From Methanohalophilus portucalensis (GTDB taxonomy: Archaea > Halobacteriota > Methanosarcinia > Methanosarcinales > Methanosarcinaceae), in contig NZ_CP017881.1 in assembly GCF_002761295.1 (NCBI RefSeq), positions 914,969 through 978,968 of the forward strand: a stretch of 64,000 nt of DNA, written 5' to 3'. The notes beneath the pieces were generated by a model. The model did no database searches, had not been told where the DNA came from, and worked only from the letters and a program-made list of their open reading frames with translations. Position 1 is the first letter of the stretch. Each line of letters starts with the position of its first letter. Position numbers and translations under genes: made by a program. Of the stretch, positions 37,495 to 47,085 are shown piece after piece.

Positions 37495-37560
37495 ATGCTC
37501 ACACCTAAAACTCGCTTCCTTCACTCCAATCGATGATTCGTGTTCATAAGGTGTGAGCAT
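37495..37560 (-). terminator. Long perfect hairpin after the ramA/cobW-like operon
   Basis: ATGCTCACACCT (37495-37506) is exactly complementary to AGGTGTGAGCAT (37549-37560), a 12-bp stem around a 42-nt loop. It lies between the end of the CobW-like gene and the promoter of the sensor gene. It may end the mtaA-ramA-cobW transcript or be a small repeat element. Confidence 0.5.
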
Positions 37561-37580
37561 ATTCTTTAGCAACATTTCAC

Positions 37581-38702
37581 TTACACACCTTCTGGATGAT
37601 TGTGATTGTCGTGGTTGTGACTTTCATGGTTGTGCTTATGGACAGCAGTTTTTACTATTTTTATACCATGATTTGTGAATATTTCCTTGACAAAGGAATC
37701 CACAAGTTCCATTAATTCCAAACGAGAAACATTTGAAATTGCAGAGAGGATCTTGACAGAAGGTTTGGAAGAATATGATTCTATAGTTTCAATTTGAGGG
37801 TTTTCTTCGGCTCCTGTAACACTGGAACGTACATTTACGGTACCGGCTTGCAAAATCACTTTCATGTGACCGACAAATTCCGGATTCATCACAAGTATCT
37901 CTTTTTTTAGACTTTCCATAAGGTTTGAAACTATTGATTGGGCTTTCTCAGATTCAAGATAATCATGACTTAGACTGTATTCAGATGCATAAGTAGCCAT
38001 TTTTGAAGACTCTATCGAATTTTCTCCACTAGCTGCAACAATTTCTTCCGCATCAGGACTTTTATCAATACTTTCTTTTCTTCTATCTACTTCAAGGGAT
38101 GTTTCATCACTTAATAGTGTACTAATGAATTCTGCAAACTCTTCATCCCTGCTTTTCGCGGAAAAACGAACCGTATGTGCCTGCGGATTCATCTGCTGGA
38201 CTGAAGATTCAACTATCGGTATATATAAGTCCTCTATTAAATCCACTTTGTTGATGGCCAGGATTTCAGCATCAATGATCTGTCTTTTGGAAAACTGTTT
38301 CGTTTCTTTCATTATTTGCTTGAAACGGCTGCCGTCAATTACTGTTACAAGAGGTGCAAACTCGACATCTTTCAAATTCATCAGCATGATATCTTCTTTT
38401 ATTACAGCAGGAAATGCAATACCTGTGGGTTCAACAAGTAGTATATCCGGTTTCATTTTCCTATAAATTTCATCTACGGTATACCTCATATCTCTCTTGA
38501 GAGTACAACACACACAACCGTTTGTGAGCTCTATGGAATCAAAACCATAACTGGAGATGATATCAGCATCAACTCCAACCTCGCCTATTTCATTTACTAT
38601 TATAGCAGCTTTCTGGCCCCTTTCTCCAAGATATTTTCCAATGCGGAGGATTGTAGTGGTTTTCCCACTTCCTAAAAATCCTCCCACAACGAGTACTTTC
38701 AT
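37581..38702 (-). CDS. CobW/G3E-family P-loop GTPase with His-rich tail
   Basis: A 373-aa COG0523/G3E GTPase. Walker A is GGFLGSGKTTT (about 7-17), NEIGEVGVDAD follows, the metal-binding CxCC-type motif is NGCVCCTL (about 62-69), and GTP-base specificity is in AINKVDL. A low-complexity acidic insert (about 195-250) separates it from a C-terminal CobW domain, and the last 20 residues are rich in His (HKHNHESHNHDNHNH), a metal store. The ATG at 38702 lies 20 nt after ramA. Relatives deliver zinc, cobalt or nickel; here the neighbours suggest zinc for MtaA/MtaB or the corrinoid pathway, by inference. Confidence 0.88.
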   Translation of the reverse strand: MKVLVVGGFLGSGKTTTILRIGKYLGERGQKAAIIVNEIGEVGVDADIISSYGFDSIELTNGCVCCTLKRDMRYTVDEIYRKMKPDILLVEPTGIAFPAVIKEDIMLMNLKDVEFAPLVTVIDGSRFKQIMKETKQFSKRQIIDAEILAINKVDLIEDLYIPIVESSVQQMNPQAHTVRFSAKSRDEEFAEFISTLLSDETSLEVDRRKESIDKSPDAEEIVAASGENSIESSKMATYASEYSLSHDYLESEKAQSIVSNLMESLKKEILVMNPEFVGHMKVILQAGTVNVRSSVTGAEENPQIETIESYSSKPSVKILSAISNVSRLELMELVDSFVKEIFTNHGIKIVKTAVHKHNHESHNHDNHNHPEGV

Positions 38703-38722
38703 TCGTTTAAACCTTCCATCGA

Positions 38723-40354
38723 TTATTGTTCCATTGATGGTTCCTGCATCATAACATCCAGATTTTCCCATTTAAAAAGATCATGGGGACAGGCATGTAT
38801 GCATTTCTGACAATGAGCACCATCGCATAGATCAGTACGTATCATTACTCTGTTATCTTCCATAGAAAGGGCATCATTCGGACAGACCTTGACACACTTA
38901 TGACAGGTTTCACATCCTTCAATGACCATCGTAAGATATGTTCCAACCTTATCAAGAACATGAAGACCTTCTTCTCCCAGTACAGGGATATCTTTCACTA
39001 CACGCTTTTCAACAGCAGGAACTGATTTTACGACATCTATTGTAGGTAGTTTCTTTTTCTTCAGGTATTTTTTAAGCACTTTGAAAGGCATGCCTTCTCC
39101 CCAATAAGAAAGTTCGAGAATGTAGGCTTCCTTAAATGCATCATCCATAGCAAACATGACATGTGTTCCAACGATTTGCTCTGCAATTTCCTGTAATTCC
39201 CATAACCTGTCCTCTGAGAGCAAAATTTCTTTGGCAACTATCAAGGAGGTGTTGCCAATTTGGCTAATTTGACCTACATCATAAGGAATCATGCCAATAT
39301 TATGCGCCTTAATAGCATCCATATAGGTTCCTGCAGCACCTGACATATACGCAGTTTGTATGTCTTCCATTCCTATTCCGGCAGCATTACAAAGAGTTAT
39401 ATGACCTGCTCTTATAGCCCCAATCGCCCTGCCAGCTTCTACAAGATCATGTTCGTTGAACTTTATTCCGTCCTGCAATTGGATGACGCTGTTTTTCAGG
39501 TTGATCTTTGGGAGTACTACAAGACCATTTTTAATAGATTCATCAATTAAAGAAATTACACCTGTTCCAGTAATACCATGTGCTTCTATGTCTCCTTTAT
39601 CTATTACTGTACCATCATCTGGTTTTACGAGGTCACCCTGTACAGTATCCATTTCATCATTAAGGACATAGTTACGTAGTGCTTTATCTTCAAAGGACAC
39701 ATCAGATATAGCATGAGGCCGGGCAATCGTACCATCTGCAATTTCCTGTCCTTCCAGGGCTGGTCCAGCTGCAGCCGAGCCTGTATAAATTACATTTCCC
39801 ACTTTCAAAGCCATCTCGGCATTTGTTCCGTAATCCGTTGCAATTGAAATGTCTGCATTGTCCAGCATACCAGATTTAACAATAAGTGCAAGAGCATCAG
39901 CTCCCACTTCATGTTTAATTGCAGGAGGAATAACAACAATACAATCATCAAGATCCTCGAGACCCGGAATAAAGATACTTTTTACAACAGCTGCTTTGCG
40001 TTCCTGTTCTTTTATATTATATTTTGCTTTTTTTCGCTGTCCTGCATATGCAAGATCATCGATTGGTATTCCCTGAAACAGGGATAACTGGATGGGATTT
40101 CCGCAAATCGCGATTTTATCAGGAGATGAATGAATTCCAAGTTCCTCAAGAATATTACGGAAAGCACCTATTACTAGTTCATGAGCAAGATCCTGACCAT
40201 AATTCATGGCAAAATCCAAATGATCCATGACATTGGCTCCCGGAAGAGGATTGTTCATGGTAATCACCGTTTTATGAATTTCACCATTTTCAATATCTAT
40301 TTTCTGAGCCCTGAAACCACTGGTTCCAAGATCAATAGCAACTCCCACTTTCAT
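38723..40354 (-). CDS. ramA: Corrinoid reductive-activation protein RamA
   Basis: A 543-aa ATP-dependent activator that reduces inactive Co(II) corrinoid proteins to Co(I). The N-terminal ASKHA-type fold begins VGVAIDLGTSGFRAQ and continues with TDYGTNAEMAL and YMSGAAGTYMDA. The C-terminus has two [4Fe-4S] ferredoxin motifs, CETCHKCVKVCP (about 482-493) and CDGAHCQKCIHACP (about 512-525). This matches RamA of Methanosarcina. AGAGGTGG lies 5 nt before the ATG at 40354. Placed 53 nt after mtaA, it should serve MtaC. Confidence 0.92.
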   Translation of the reverse strand: MKVGVAIDLGTSGFRAQKIDIENGEIHKTVITMNNPLPGANVMDHLDFAMNYGQDLAHELVIGAFRNILEELGIHSSPDKIAICGNPIQLSLFQGIPIDDLAYAGQRKKAKYNIKEQERKAAVVKSIFIPGLEDLDDCIVVIPPAIKHEVGADALALIVKSGMLDNADISIATDYGTNAEMALKVGNVIYTGSAAAGPALEGQEIADGTIARPHAISDVSFEDKALRNYVLNDEMDTVQGDLVKPDDGTVIDKGDIEAHGITGTGVISLIDESIKNGLVVLPKINLKNSVIQLQDGIKFNEHDLVEAGRAIGAIRAGHITLCNAAGIGMEDIQTAYMSGAAGTYMDAIKAHNIGMIPYDVGQISQIGNTSLIVAKEILLSEDRLWELQEIAEQIVGTHVMFAMDDAFKEAYILELSYWGEGMPFKVLKKYLKKKKLPTIDVVKSVPAVEKRVVKDIPVLGEEGLHVLDKVGTYLTMVIEGCETCHKCVKVCPNDALSMEDNRVMIRTDLCDGAHCQKCIHACPHDLFKWENLDVMMQEPSMEQ

Positions 40355-40407
40355 ATAACCACCTCTTTTGATTAAAAGAGGGATGCAATCAGGCATCCCT
40401 TATACAA

Positions 40408-41427
40408 TCAGGAAAAGTATTCATCTCTTCCTTCAACCAGTGCCTTTACGTTCTCAAGAGGGGAATTTGGAGCAATACCGCAGCCAGGGGCAACTACAGA
40501 GATTCCATCATCCAGGGCTTTTTTAACCTCTTCTTTTACTTTGTCAGGAGTTCCACTGAGTATTGTAAAAGGACTGGACACATTACCAACAAGAGTAGCG
40601 CGACCTTCAACTGTCTTTTTGGCCTCCTTTACATCCTTTACCTTTTCCTCGATACTCAAGCCTTCAAATTTACAATCTCCCATCATATCCAGGACAGGTG
40701 TTACATTTCCACATACGTGAAGGATTTTTATACAATCCACAGCTTCTGCAAATTTTGCAAGACAGGGTTTAAGGGTATCATTGAATGTGGCTGGATTCAT
40801 AAGGTCAGGAGAAGCCACCGGGTCTGCCACACATATCATATCTACTCCACTATCAAGAAGGATATTGGCATATTCGATACATGCATCAGTGGCAAAATCA
40901 AGGATGGTTTTAAAGTCATCAGGCTTCTTGATAGACCATTTCATGAATTTCTTGACACTGGCAAGATCGGAGGCCAGGGTAACCGGACCTTCCATTCCTG
41001 CTATAATAGGTACATCTTCGCCTACACTATCCCTTACGATACCTGTAGCTTCAACCACTGCCGGAATCCTTCCCAGTTCAGCCAGGTTATCAGGCATTTT
41101 GAGATCGTCAATTCCTTTTTTATAGGGATGTTCTGTTATTGAGGGTTGCCTGTTTTGGGTACCCATGTTCACTTCACAACCCATGGCTTCGGCCAGGACC
41201 GTTAGGCAAAATGGATATCTTACAGCTTCCAAACCGGCTTCAGTGTGAGATGCCAATGCCAGTTTTGCCATTTTGGAAGCATCTGAATGAGCCTCGGGCC
41301 AGGATGCACCGGTCATTTCCATGAGCTCTACTGTTGCAGTCTGTGTAACAGAGGCAACCGGGGCTTTGTCTACAGACTCGCCCTTTAAAGCATTCGTTAA
41401 TCTGGTTTTTTGAGTCAGTTCTGACAT
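40408..41427 (-). CDS. mtaA: Methylcobalamin:coenzyme M methyltransferase MtaA
   Basis: A 339-aa uroporphyrinogen-decarboxylase-fold enzyme that moves the methyl group from MtaC to coenzyme M, giving methyl-CoM for methyl-CoM reductase. The zinc site is HVCGN (about residues 235-240) plus Cys in APGCGI near 315. GGAGTG lies 8 nt before the ATG at 41427. The closely similar MtbA (methylamines) is an alternative, but linkage to two mtaCB operons and the shared promoter blocks favour MtaA. First gene of an mtaA-ramA-cobW-like operon. Confidence 0.93.
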   Translation of the reverse strand: MSELTQKTRLTNALKGESVDKAPVASVTQTATVELMEMTGASWPEAHSDASKMAKLALASHTEAGLEAVRYPFCLTVLAEAMGCEVNMGTQNRQPSITEHPYKKGIDDLKMPDNLAELGRIPAVVEATGIVRDSVGEDVPIIAGMEGPVTLASDLASVKKFMKWSIKKPDDFKTILDFATDACIEYANILLDSGVDMICVADPVASPDLMNPATFNDTLKPCLAKFAEAVDCIKILHVCGNVTPVLDMMGDCKFEGLSIEEKVKDVKEAKKTVEGRATLVGNVSSPFTILSGTPDKVKEEVKKALDDGISVVAPGCGIAPNSPLENVKALVEGRDEYFS

Positions 41428-41918
41428 ACTTTCAACACTCCAATCTATGAGTATGTGCCATGTTTGGGGCACATTATGATCAATTAAATTTGCAATTTTA
41501 TTGTATATAAATGTTTTTATTGCTTATATGCAATATATATAGGTTTTGCAAATGCCAATTTAAAATTGAAAAGTATATTATTTTAAAAAGCATGGCTATT
41601 GTTATTGTTTTTAGAATAATATTGTCTGAATAGCAGGTATAATTAGATTAAATGTATAAGGAATACTTATATATTATAATTGAAAACAGCGTATTATAAA
41701 CTTATATATAAAAATAATTGTAATTTTATATCTATACTATAAAATTTGTAAATATAGCATGTCTATTGATATCGATTATTTATCAAACAAAACATTAAAA
41801 TTCAATCTATTTTAATAATGAGGGATGTACTTATATGACAGTAAACTGGAAAGCGTCACTCAACGTAAAAATAAAACACCGTAGCATAAAATACTAATAT
41901 GAAACAATATTTTTATTC
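41428..41918 (-). promoter_or_regulatory. mtaA promoter/regulatory region
   Basis: A 491-nt AT-rich spacer. The TATA box TTTATATA (minus strand, 41504-41511) lies in a 30-nt block (41495-41524) shared with the mtaC1 promoter, and the second shared block (19 nt, identical) is at 41662-41680. A TGTCTA half-site is at 41760-41765. The promoter of the divergent phosphatase gene must lie at the right-hand end; no strong TATA box was singled out for it. Confidence 0.6.
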
Positions 41919-43358
41919 TTGATGATATATTCCAGAAGGCAAATTTGGCAGATTGGGAAAATACTTCTCCTCCTATTATTTTTATGCATTACAATAAATC
42001 CGGCCGGATGTGCAACATTTATTGAAGCAGGAGATACAAATAATCCTGATGGTGTAGTGGTACTGATAGTTGATGGTCTTGGAAACGGATACATAAATCC
42101 TGAGCTGGATGTAAAAACAATCGATGGTTCCATTCTCAAAAAACCCGGGATGTCAAATCTTCCAAAAATATATAATCAGGCTGTGATTTTTGATTCTGTT
42201 TTTGTCCCTGAACTGAAAGGTAATAGCGGACACAATGTTATCATGACAGGTAACAGGGATGCAGATGACACAATGGTAGGTTATGATAATGCCAGTATTT
42301 ATGACGTTGTAAAGAAACATGGATACCTGACAGTTGGGGTACTGGAGAGAGGTGACTCCGAAGAAGTAGTTGCAGAAAATGATCTTGTTCTCCATGACAC
42401 AACCAATTCCATAAATGAACCCGTAATGCAGGTTTCGGTATCCGGAAAAAAGGATATAGATGCCCTTCCGCTTCTTACAACAGAGTTTGAGACACATGCA
42501 TCCCGGGCATTATCCAGAGTTGAGAGTACGCCTTCCGGCACAATCCAGAGATATTATACCTACAATAAATTGGCTCTGGATGCTGCAATGGATTCTATCA
42601 ATATCCTTGAAAATGAAGGCAGGGATAGAAAGTACTTCATAACCGTCAATATTGCCGCGCTTGACACAGCAGGACTCTACCGGGGCTATAAAGGTTATAG
42701 TCAGTGTATTGAAAACCTTGATTCCATGATTGTGCCCCTTTATGAAACATGCCAGGAAAACAATCTGGCACTGGTTATCACGTCTGACCATGGGATGGCA
42801 TTTCCTGATGCTGAATCAAGAGGAGGGGCAAAATCAGACAAATATGCCTCTGCAAATGAGGTTCGCAATGTGCCATTGATAATTTTGTCCCCCAACATTA
42901 AACAACAACGAATTCAGGAAACGATTGGCCAGGAAGATATAGCACCAATTATGTTGAGTACGCTTGGCATTGCGGATAGGCCTGCTTTTTGTGAGGGAAA
43001 GGAAAAGAACCTGAAAGAATATGCAGTGCTAAAAGTCGTGTCACCGGGCATTACCAGCATTAAACTTAGCAGTAGTGGTAAAGAAGTTTGTTCTGGAAGC
43101 AATGATTCCGTGTACTATATAACCGGTCTGGAAAAGAATAAACAATACACTCTGGAAACAGTGATTGATAGCAGTGGTGAAACATACAAGGATACACTAT
43201 ATATCGAGAACGATATGGTAATTAAAATAAAGGAAAAAGATAAAAATCAGGACTCTACTACTTCTTTGGAAAACAACATGCACCTTGTGGGAGGGATTTT
43301 GATAGGAGTTATTAATCTCACAGGTCTGACAATGATTTTCAGGATAATGCGCAATTGA
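41919..43358 (+). CDS. Alkaline-phosphatase-superfamily membrane protein
   Basis: A 479-aa protein with an N-terminal signal or membrane segment (about 10-28) and a C-terminal membrane helix (about 455-475). The middle is an alkaline-phosphatase/sulfatase fold: VVVLIVDGLG supplies the first metal Asp, and VITSDHGMAF the Asp/His pair. The domain should face outside the cell. Relatives hydrolyse phosphate or sulfate esters or act on phosphono-lipids; substrate unknown. The ribosome site is weak. Confidence 0.72.
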   Translation: MMIYSRRQIWQIGKILLLLLFLCITINPAGCATFIEAGDTNNPDGVVVLIVDGLGNGYINPELDVKTIDGSILKKPGMSNLPKIYNQAVIFDSVFVPELKGNSGHNVIMTGNRDADDTMVGYDNASIYDVVKKHGYLTVGVLERGDSEEVVAENDLVLHDTTNSINEPVMQVSVSGKKDIDALPLLTTEFETHASRALSRVESTPSGTIQRYYTYNKLALDAAMDSINILENEGRDRKYFITVNIAALDTAGLYRGYKGYSQCIENLDSMIVPLYETCQENNLALVITSDHGMAFPDAESRGGAKSDKYASANEVRNVPLIILSPNIKQQRIQETIGQEDIAPIMLSTLGIADRPAFCEGKEKNLKEYAVLKVVSPGITSIKLSSSGKEVCSGSNDSVYYITGLEKNKQYTLETVIDSSGETYKDTLYIENDMVIKIKEKDKNQDSTTSLENNMHLVGGILIGVINLTGLTMIFRIMRN

Positions 43359-43442
43359 TAGGTTGTTAAGGAATTTGGAGACATCTATCTATATGCTATT
43401 TTATCACAAATTATTTTAAATATCAGTCATCTATGAAAGTCA

Positions 43443-44279
43443 ATGAAAATCGGCATTTTGGGGCCTGAAAGTTCATATTCTGAAAAAGCTGCAAATATAT
43501 GGAAAGCACACCTTGGAACTAATCCGGATATTTCATATCTGAAGGACATTTCAGAAGTATTTGAAGTTCTTCAGGATAATTCCATAGACTATGGTGTTGT
43601 ACCAATAGAAAATTCTATAGAGGGTTCTGTCGGTGTTACCCTTGACCTACTGCTGGAACATGAATTTTCAATCATTGGGGAAGTTGTGGTTCATATCCAT
43701 CACTGCCTGCTTTCAAGGGGGAAAAAAGAGGATATAAGAATAATTCTGTCCCATCCTCAGGCACTGGCACAATGTCGCCATTTCATCCGGAAGAATTACC
43801 CGGATGTGGAGATCAGGACTACAGGTAGTACTTCACATGCTGCTAAGCTTGCAACGGAATTTTCGGAAATGGCTGCTATTGCGTCCAGAAAGGCGTCTGA
43901 AAGTTTCGGGCTTGACATTCTTGCAGAAGACATACAGGATTGGAAACCTGATCTCACCCGGTTTGTAGTAATTGCCAGAAAGCAAGACAAGCGAATTCAA
44001 ACCTGTACACATGACTGTAAAACTTCAATTATCGTCTATCTTGACAGAGACCACCCGGGTGCCCTCTATGAAATGCTGGGTGAACTTGCTACAAGAGGGA
44101 TCAACCTTACAAGGATTGAATCACGCCCTTCCAAAATGTCCCTGGGAGATTATGTGTTCTACATCGATATGAATGGAAGTATAAAAGATCCCGATGTAAA
44201 AGAAGCACTTGATAACTTGAATCAAAAAGTTTATATGTTAAAGAATCTGGGTTCCTACCAGAGTTACATGGAAGAGTGA
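43443..44279 (+). CDS. pheA: Prephenate dehydratase
   Basis: A 278-aa enzyme converting prephenate to phenylpyruvate for phenylalanine synthesis. The catalytic domain begins IGILGPESSYSEKAA and has VVPIENSIEGSV and the active-site TRF in LTRFVVIARK (near 180). The C-terminal ACT domain (about 196-275) contains HPGALYEMLGELATRGINLTRIESRPSK, with the ESRP motif that binds phenylalanine for feedback inhibition. It is not fused to chorismate mutase. It lies 6 nt before the membrane-protein gene of the MoxR cluster, so they may be co-transcribed. Confidence 0.95.
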   Translation: MKIGILGPESSYSEKAANIWKAHLGTNPDISYLKDISEVFEVLQDNSIDYGVVPIENSIEGSVGVTLDLLLEHEFSIIGEVVVHIHHCLLSRGKKEDIRIILSHPQALAQCRHFIRKNYPDVEIRTTGSTSHAAKLATEFSEMAAIASRKASESFGLDILAEDIQDWKPDLTRFVVIARKQDKRIQTCTHDCKTSIIVYLDRDHPGALYEMLGELATRGINLTRIESRPSKMSLGDYVFYIDMNGSIKDPDVKEALDNLNQKVYMLKNLGSYQSYMEE

Positions 44280-44285
44280 AATTCA

Positions 44286-45182
44286 ATGACCGGTACAGAG
44301 GATCTTGAACAATTCATTCATCGGCAGGAAAATGCTGTTCGCAAATACCAGCGGTTGTTTAAACTGGCAGAATTTGTCATCCTGACCCTTGCCATCTATA
44401 CTGTCCTGCTTTTGGTAAATATGGAAAATGCATTTGGACTGGTAAGAGCACTGGAATTATATGCCGATAAAAGTTATGATGTTGCTTCATTGACAATTTC
44501 ATTTTCAACTATTGCACTTCTTCTTATTTCAATTGGAATTTCCCTAATAATAACTTTGCTGCTCTATAGAAGAGAAAAGAACACCTCAGTTATCTTACTG
44601 GCAGAAGAGAAATATCCAGTCCTGAAAGAAAGGCTCAGGACAGCCTATGATAACCGCAATCTGAACAATGTTATAATCAATGATTTGATTTATTCAGTGC
44701 TGGAAACTACAAAGGAAATACATTCATCTGCTTTTCTTGACAAGAAAAAACTCAAGGTCATATTTATCCTTTTGATTTTCACTACCTCGGCCCTGGGTAT
44801 AGTTATATATTCGGATTTTCGCACAGACATAACTCCCGAAGGAATGAAAGAAGTAATCGACAATATACCGGGGATTCCCGATAATGGTGATACGCCTGAA
44901 GATTATTTCCCCTCTGATGGAGATGGGAATGAGGCAGGAAAGGAAAATATTACAGGTGAACCTGTGGTAGTCGTGGTGGAAGGTGAAGAAGTGGACCTGA
45001 GTATACCGCCAGGATCAGAATCCGGCTTTACACCTACCGGGCAGGAAGATGAAACCCAGCCGGAATTCAAACCCTCTTCTTCATACGAAGTCGGACAGAT
45101 GACTGCTCCGGCTTATCGTGAAGAACTGCCGGAAGGGTATGAGCCAATCATAAAATCATATTTTGAAGAATTAACCAGATAA
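44286..45182 (+). CDS. Membrane protein opening a MoxR-type operon
   Basis: A 298-aa protein of no family I can firmly name. An N-terminal coiled segment is followed by two membrane helices (about 28-50 and 72-98), a cytoplasmic helical stretch (100-155), a third helix (about 157-175) and an acidic, Pro/Gly-rich C-terminal tail (180-298) likely outside the cell. Similar proteins precede MoxR/DUF58 genes in many archaea. It starts 6 nt after pheA and ends 18 nt before moxR. Confidence 0.75.
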   Translation: MTGTEDLEQFIHRQENAVRKYQRLFKLAEFVILTLAIYTVLLLVNMENAFGLVRALELYADKSYDVASLTISFSTIALLLISIGISLIITLLLYRREKNTSVILLAEEKYPVLKERLRTAYDNRNLNNVIINDLIYSVLETTKEIHSSAFLDKKKLKVIFILLIFTTSALGIVIYSDFRTDITPEGMKEVIDNIPGIPDNGDTPEDYFPSDGDGNEAGKENITGEPVVVVVEGEEVDLSIPPGSESGFTPTGQEDETQPEFKPSSSYEVGQMTAPAYREELPEGYEPIIKSYFEELTR

Positions 45183-45200
45183 TGTAGCAGGAGTAATTAT

Positions 45201-46169
45201 ATGGACAAAAGTTCTCAATCAGGTGAAGCGGATATCTACCGTAATACCAGTGATATTTTTACCAATCTTTTCAATGAGATTTCAAAGGTAATTGTAGGTC
45301 AGAAAGAAACAGTGGAACAGATTATTGTGTCCATCCTGTGTAATGGGCATACACTTGTGGAAAGTAATCCAGGTCTGGGAAAAACCCTTACAATATCCAC
45401 AATTGCAAAGGTTATGGACCTGACATTCAGTAGAATCCAGTGTACTCCGGATCTGATGCCTGCAGATATTACAGGTACTCATTTTATAGAGGAAAGCGGC
45501 GGGCACAAGGAATTTAAATTCGAAGCAGGACCTGTTTTTGCCAATATAGTGCTTGCAGACGAAGTAAACAGGGCATCCCCTAAAACCCAGTCAGCCCTGC
45601 TCGAAGCAATGCAGGAAAAACAGGTGACTGTAGGAAATGATACATTTATCCTGGACAAACCCTTCCTCCTTCTGGCAACCCAGAACCCTATAGAAATGGA
45701 AGGTACATTCCCTCTACCCGAGGCCCAGCTGGACAGGTTTTTGCTCAAGATCCTGCTGGATTACCCCTCTTTTGATGAGGAAAAGGAAATTGTGCGCCGT
45801 TACACCATGGTGGATATACCTGAAGTAAACCGGGTTCTCAAGAAAAGTTCGGTGCTGGAACTGCAACGCCTTACCCGGGAAGTACCGATTGCCGAGGACA
45901 TAAAGGCCTATGCCATCAAAGTCGTCATGACAACACGTAACTGGAAAGAACACCTGGAATACGGTGCTTCCCCACGTGCCTCTATAGGATTGATACTTGC
46001 AGCCAAGGCCCGCGCACTTATTCACGGGCGTAATTATGTAAGCAAGGAAGATGTGGATACCATGGCTTATCCGATACTCAGGCATCGTATAATGCTGACA
46101 TTCGAATCCGAGCGCAGGGGAATTACTCCGGACAAAGTTATTGGCGAGATCATTACAAGAACTGAATGA
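45201..46169 (+). CDS. MoxR-family AAA+ ATPase
   Basis: A 322-aa AAA+ ATPase. Walker A is NPGLGKT, Walker B IVLADEVNRASPKTQSALLEAMQE, sensor 1 LLATQNPIEMEGTFPLPEAQLDRF. MoxR ATPases act as chaperones that insert metals into or remodel proteins together with von Willebrand A-domain partners, which are exactly the next three genes. AGGAG lies 7 nt upstream of the ATG. Confidence 0.93.
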   Translation: MDKSSQSGEADIYRNTSDIFTNLFNEISKVIVGQKETVEQIIVSILCNGHTLVESNPGLGKTLTISTIAKVMDLTFSRIQCTPDLMPADITGTHFIEESGGHKEFKFEAGPVFANIVLADEVNRASPKTQSALLEAMQEKQVTVGNDTFILDKPFLLLATQNPIEMEGTFPLPEAQLDRFLLKILLDYPSFDEEKEIVRRYTMVDIPEVNRVLKKSSVLELQRLTREVPIAEDIKAYAIKVVMTTRNWKEHLEYGASPRASIGLILAAKARALIHGRNYVSKEDVDTMAYPILRHRIMLTFESERRGITPDKVIGEIITRTE

Positions 46170-46200
46170 GCTTTCCCACAAATAATAAAGGGCCCCTTCA

Positions 46201-47085
46201 ATGACTGAAAAAAGACATAGCATTGATGTTAGTTTCCTGAAGGAACTTGACAGGTTTTCCTTTATGGTACGCAAGCGAGTATCCAGTGTATACGCCGGTA
46301 GCCGTCGCTCAATCCACAGTGGGAAGGGATTAGATACCCGGGGATACAGGGAGTATCACTGGGGTGATGAACCAAGGACTATTGACTGGAATGTCTATGC
46401 ACGTACAGAAAAACTCTATGTAAGGGAATTTGAGGAAAGTAAATCCCTGACAAACCATATCCTGCTGGATGCAAGCAATAGTATGGAATATTCATCAGAA
46501 GGGCCTACCAAATTCGAATATGGTGCGATGCTTGCTATCGGATTTGCTTATCTTGTAACAAAAGATAATGACAAGTTCGCAATTTCCACATTTGCAACCA
46601 ATGTTAGTTTCAGTCAGCCAAAACGTGGCAGGAAATACCTGCTCAGGGCTATCGACAGGCTGGCAGAAGCAGAAACCGGGGGCAAGACATCCATTGAGGA
46701 ATGCGTGAAACAATACGAAAAAGCGATACGTTCGCGTTCCCTTGTAATAATAATTTCTGACTTCCTGGACGATCCAAAATCCATTGAATCCGCTATATAC
46801 AGGCTTTCAGTCCATGAACTTATTGTGATACAGGTAATGGATAAAACTGAAAAGGATCTACAAGTTGATGGTCTGGCAAAATTGACTGATATGGAAAGTG
46901 GTGAAGAATTGCAAACCTATGTCAGCAAGAATTTCCAGAAGAATTATCAGGAATTGCTCAATGAGCATGTCTACAGGATACAGGAAGCCTGTGATCATGT
47001 AGGTGTGGATTTTTACCAGTTTTCAAACGATAAGCCAATCTTTGAGGCTTTCCTTGAAACACTGAGCAGCAGGAGGCGATGGTAA
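46201..47085 (+). CDS. DUF58 / von Willebrand A-like protein
   Basis: A 294-aa DUF58 protein. The family block GLDTRGYREYHWGDEPRTIDWNVYART (about 40-66) precedes a vWA-like fold with HILLDASNSM (a degenerate MIDAS DxSxS) and VIIISDFLDD. No membrane segment. It is the cytoplasmic adaptor normally paired with MoxR ATPases. The stop codon (TAA) shares its last A with the next start. Confidence 0.9.
   Translation: MTEKRHSIDVSFLKELDRFSFMVRKRVSSVYAGSRRSIHSGKGLDTRGYREYHWGDEPRTIDWNVYARTEKLYVREFEESKSLTNHILLDASNSMEYSSEGPTKFEYGAMLAIGFAYLVTKDNDKFAISTFATNVSFSQPKRGRKYLLRAIDRLAEAETGGKTSIEECVKQYEKAIRSRSLVIIISDFLDDPKSIESAIYRLSVHELIVIQVMDKTEKDLQVDGLAKLTDMESGEELQTYVSKNFQKNYQELLNEHVYRIQEACDHVGVDFYQFSNDKPIFEAFLETLSSRRRW

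Noticed and set aside
29365..41427. In-frame amber (pyrrolysine) codons in methyltransferases
   Set aside because: MtaB, MtaC and MtaA are full length without internal TAG; no methylamine methyltransferase genes occur in the window.
41835..41897. 20-codon frame with a GAGGG ribosome site, possible leader peptide of the phosphatase gene
   Set aside because: Too short to judge; no attenuator-like hairpins or codon pattern follow it.
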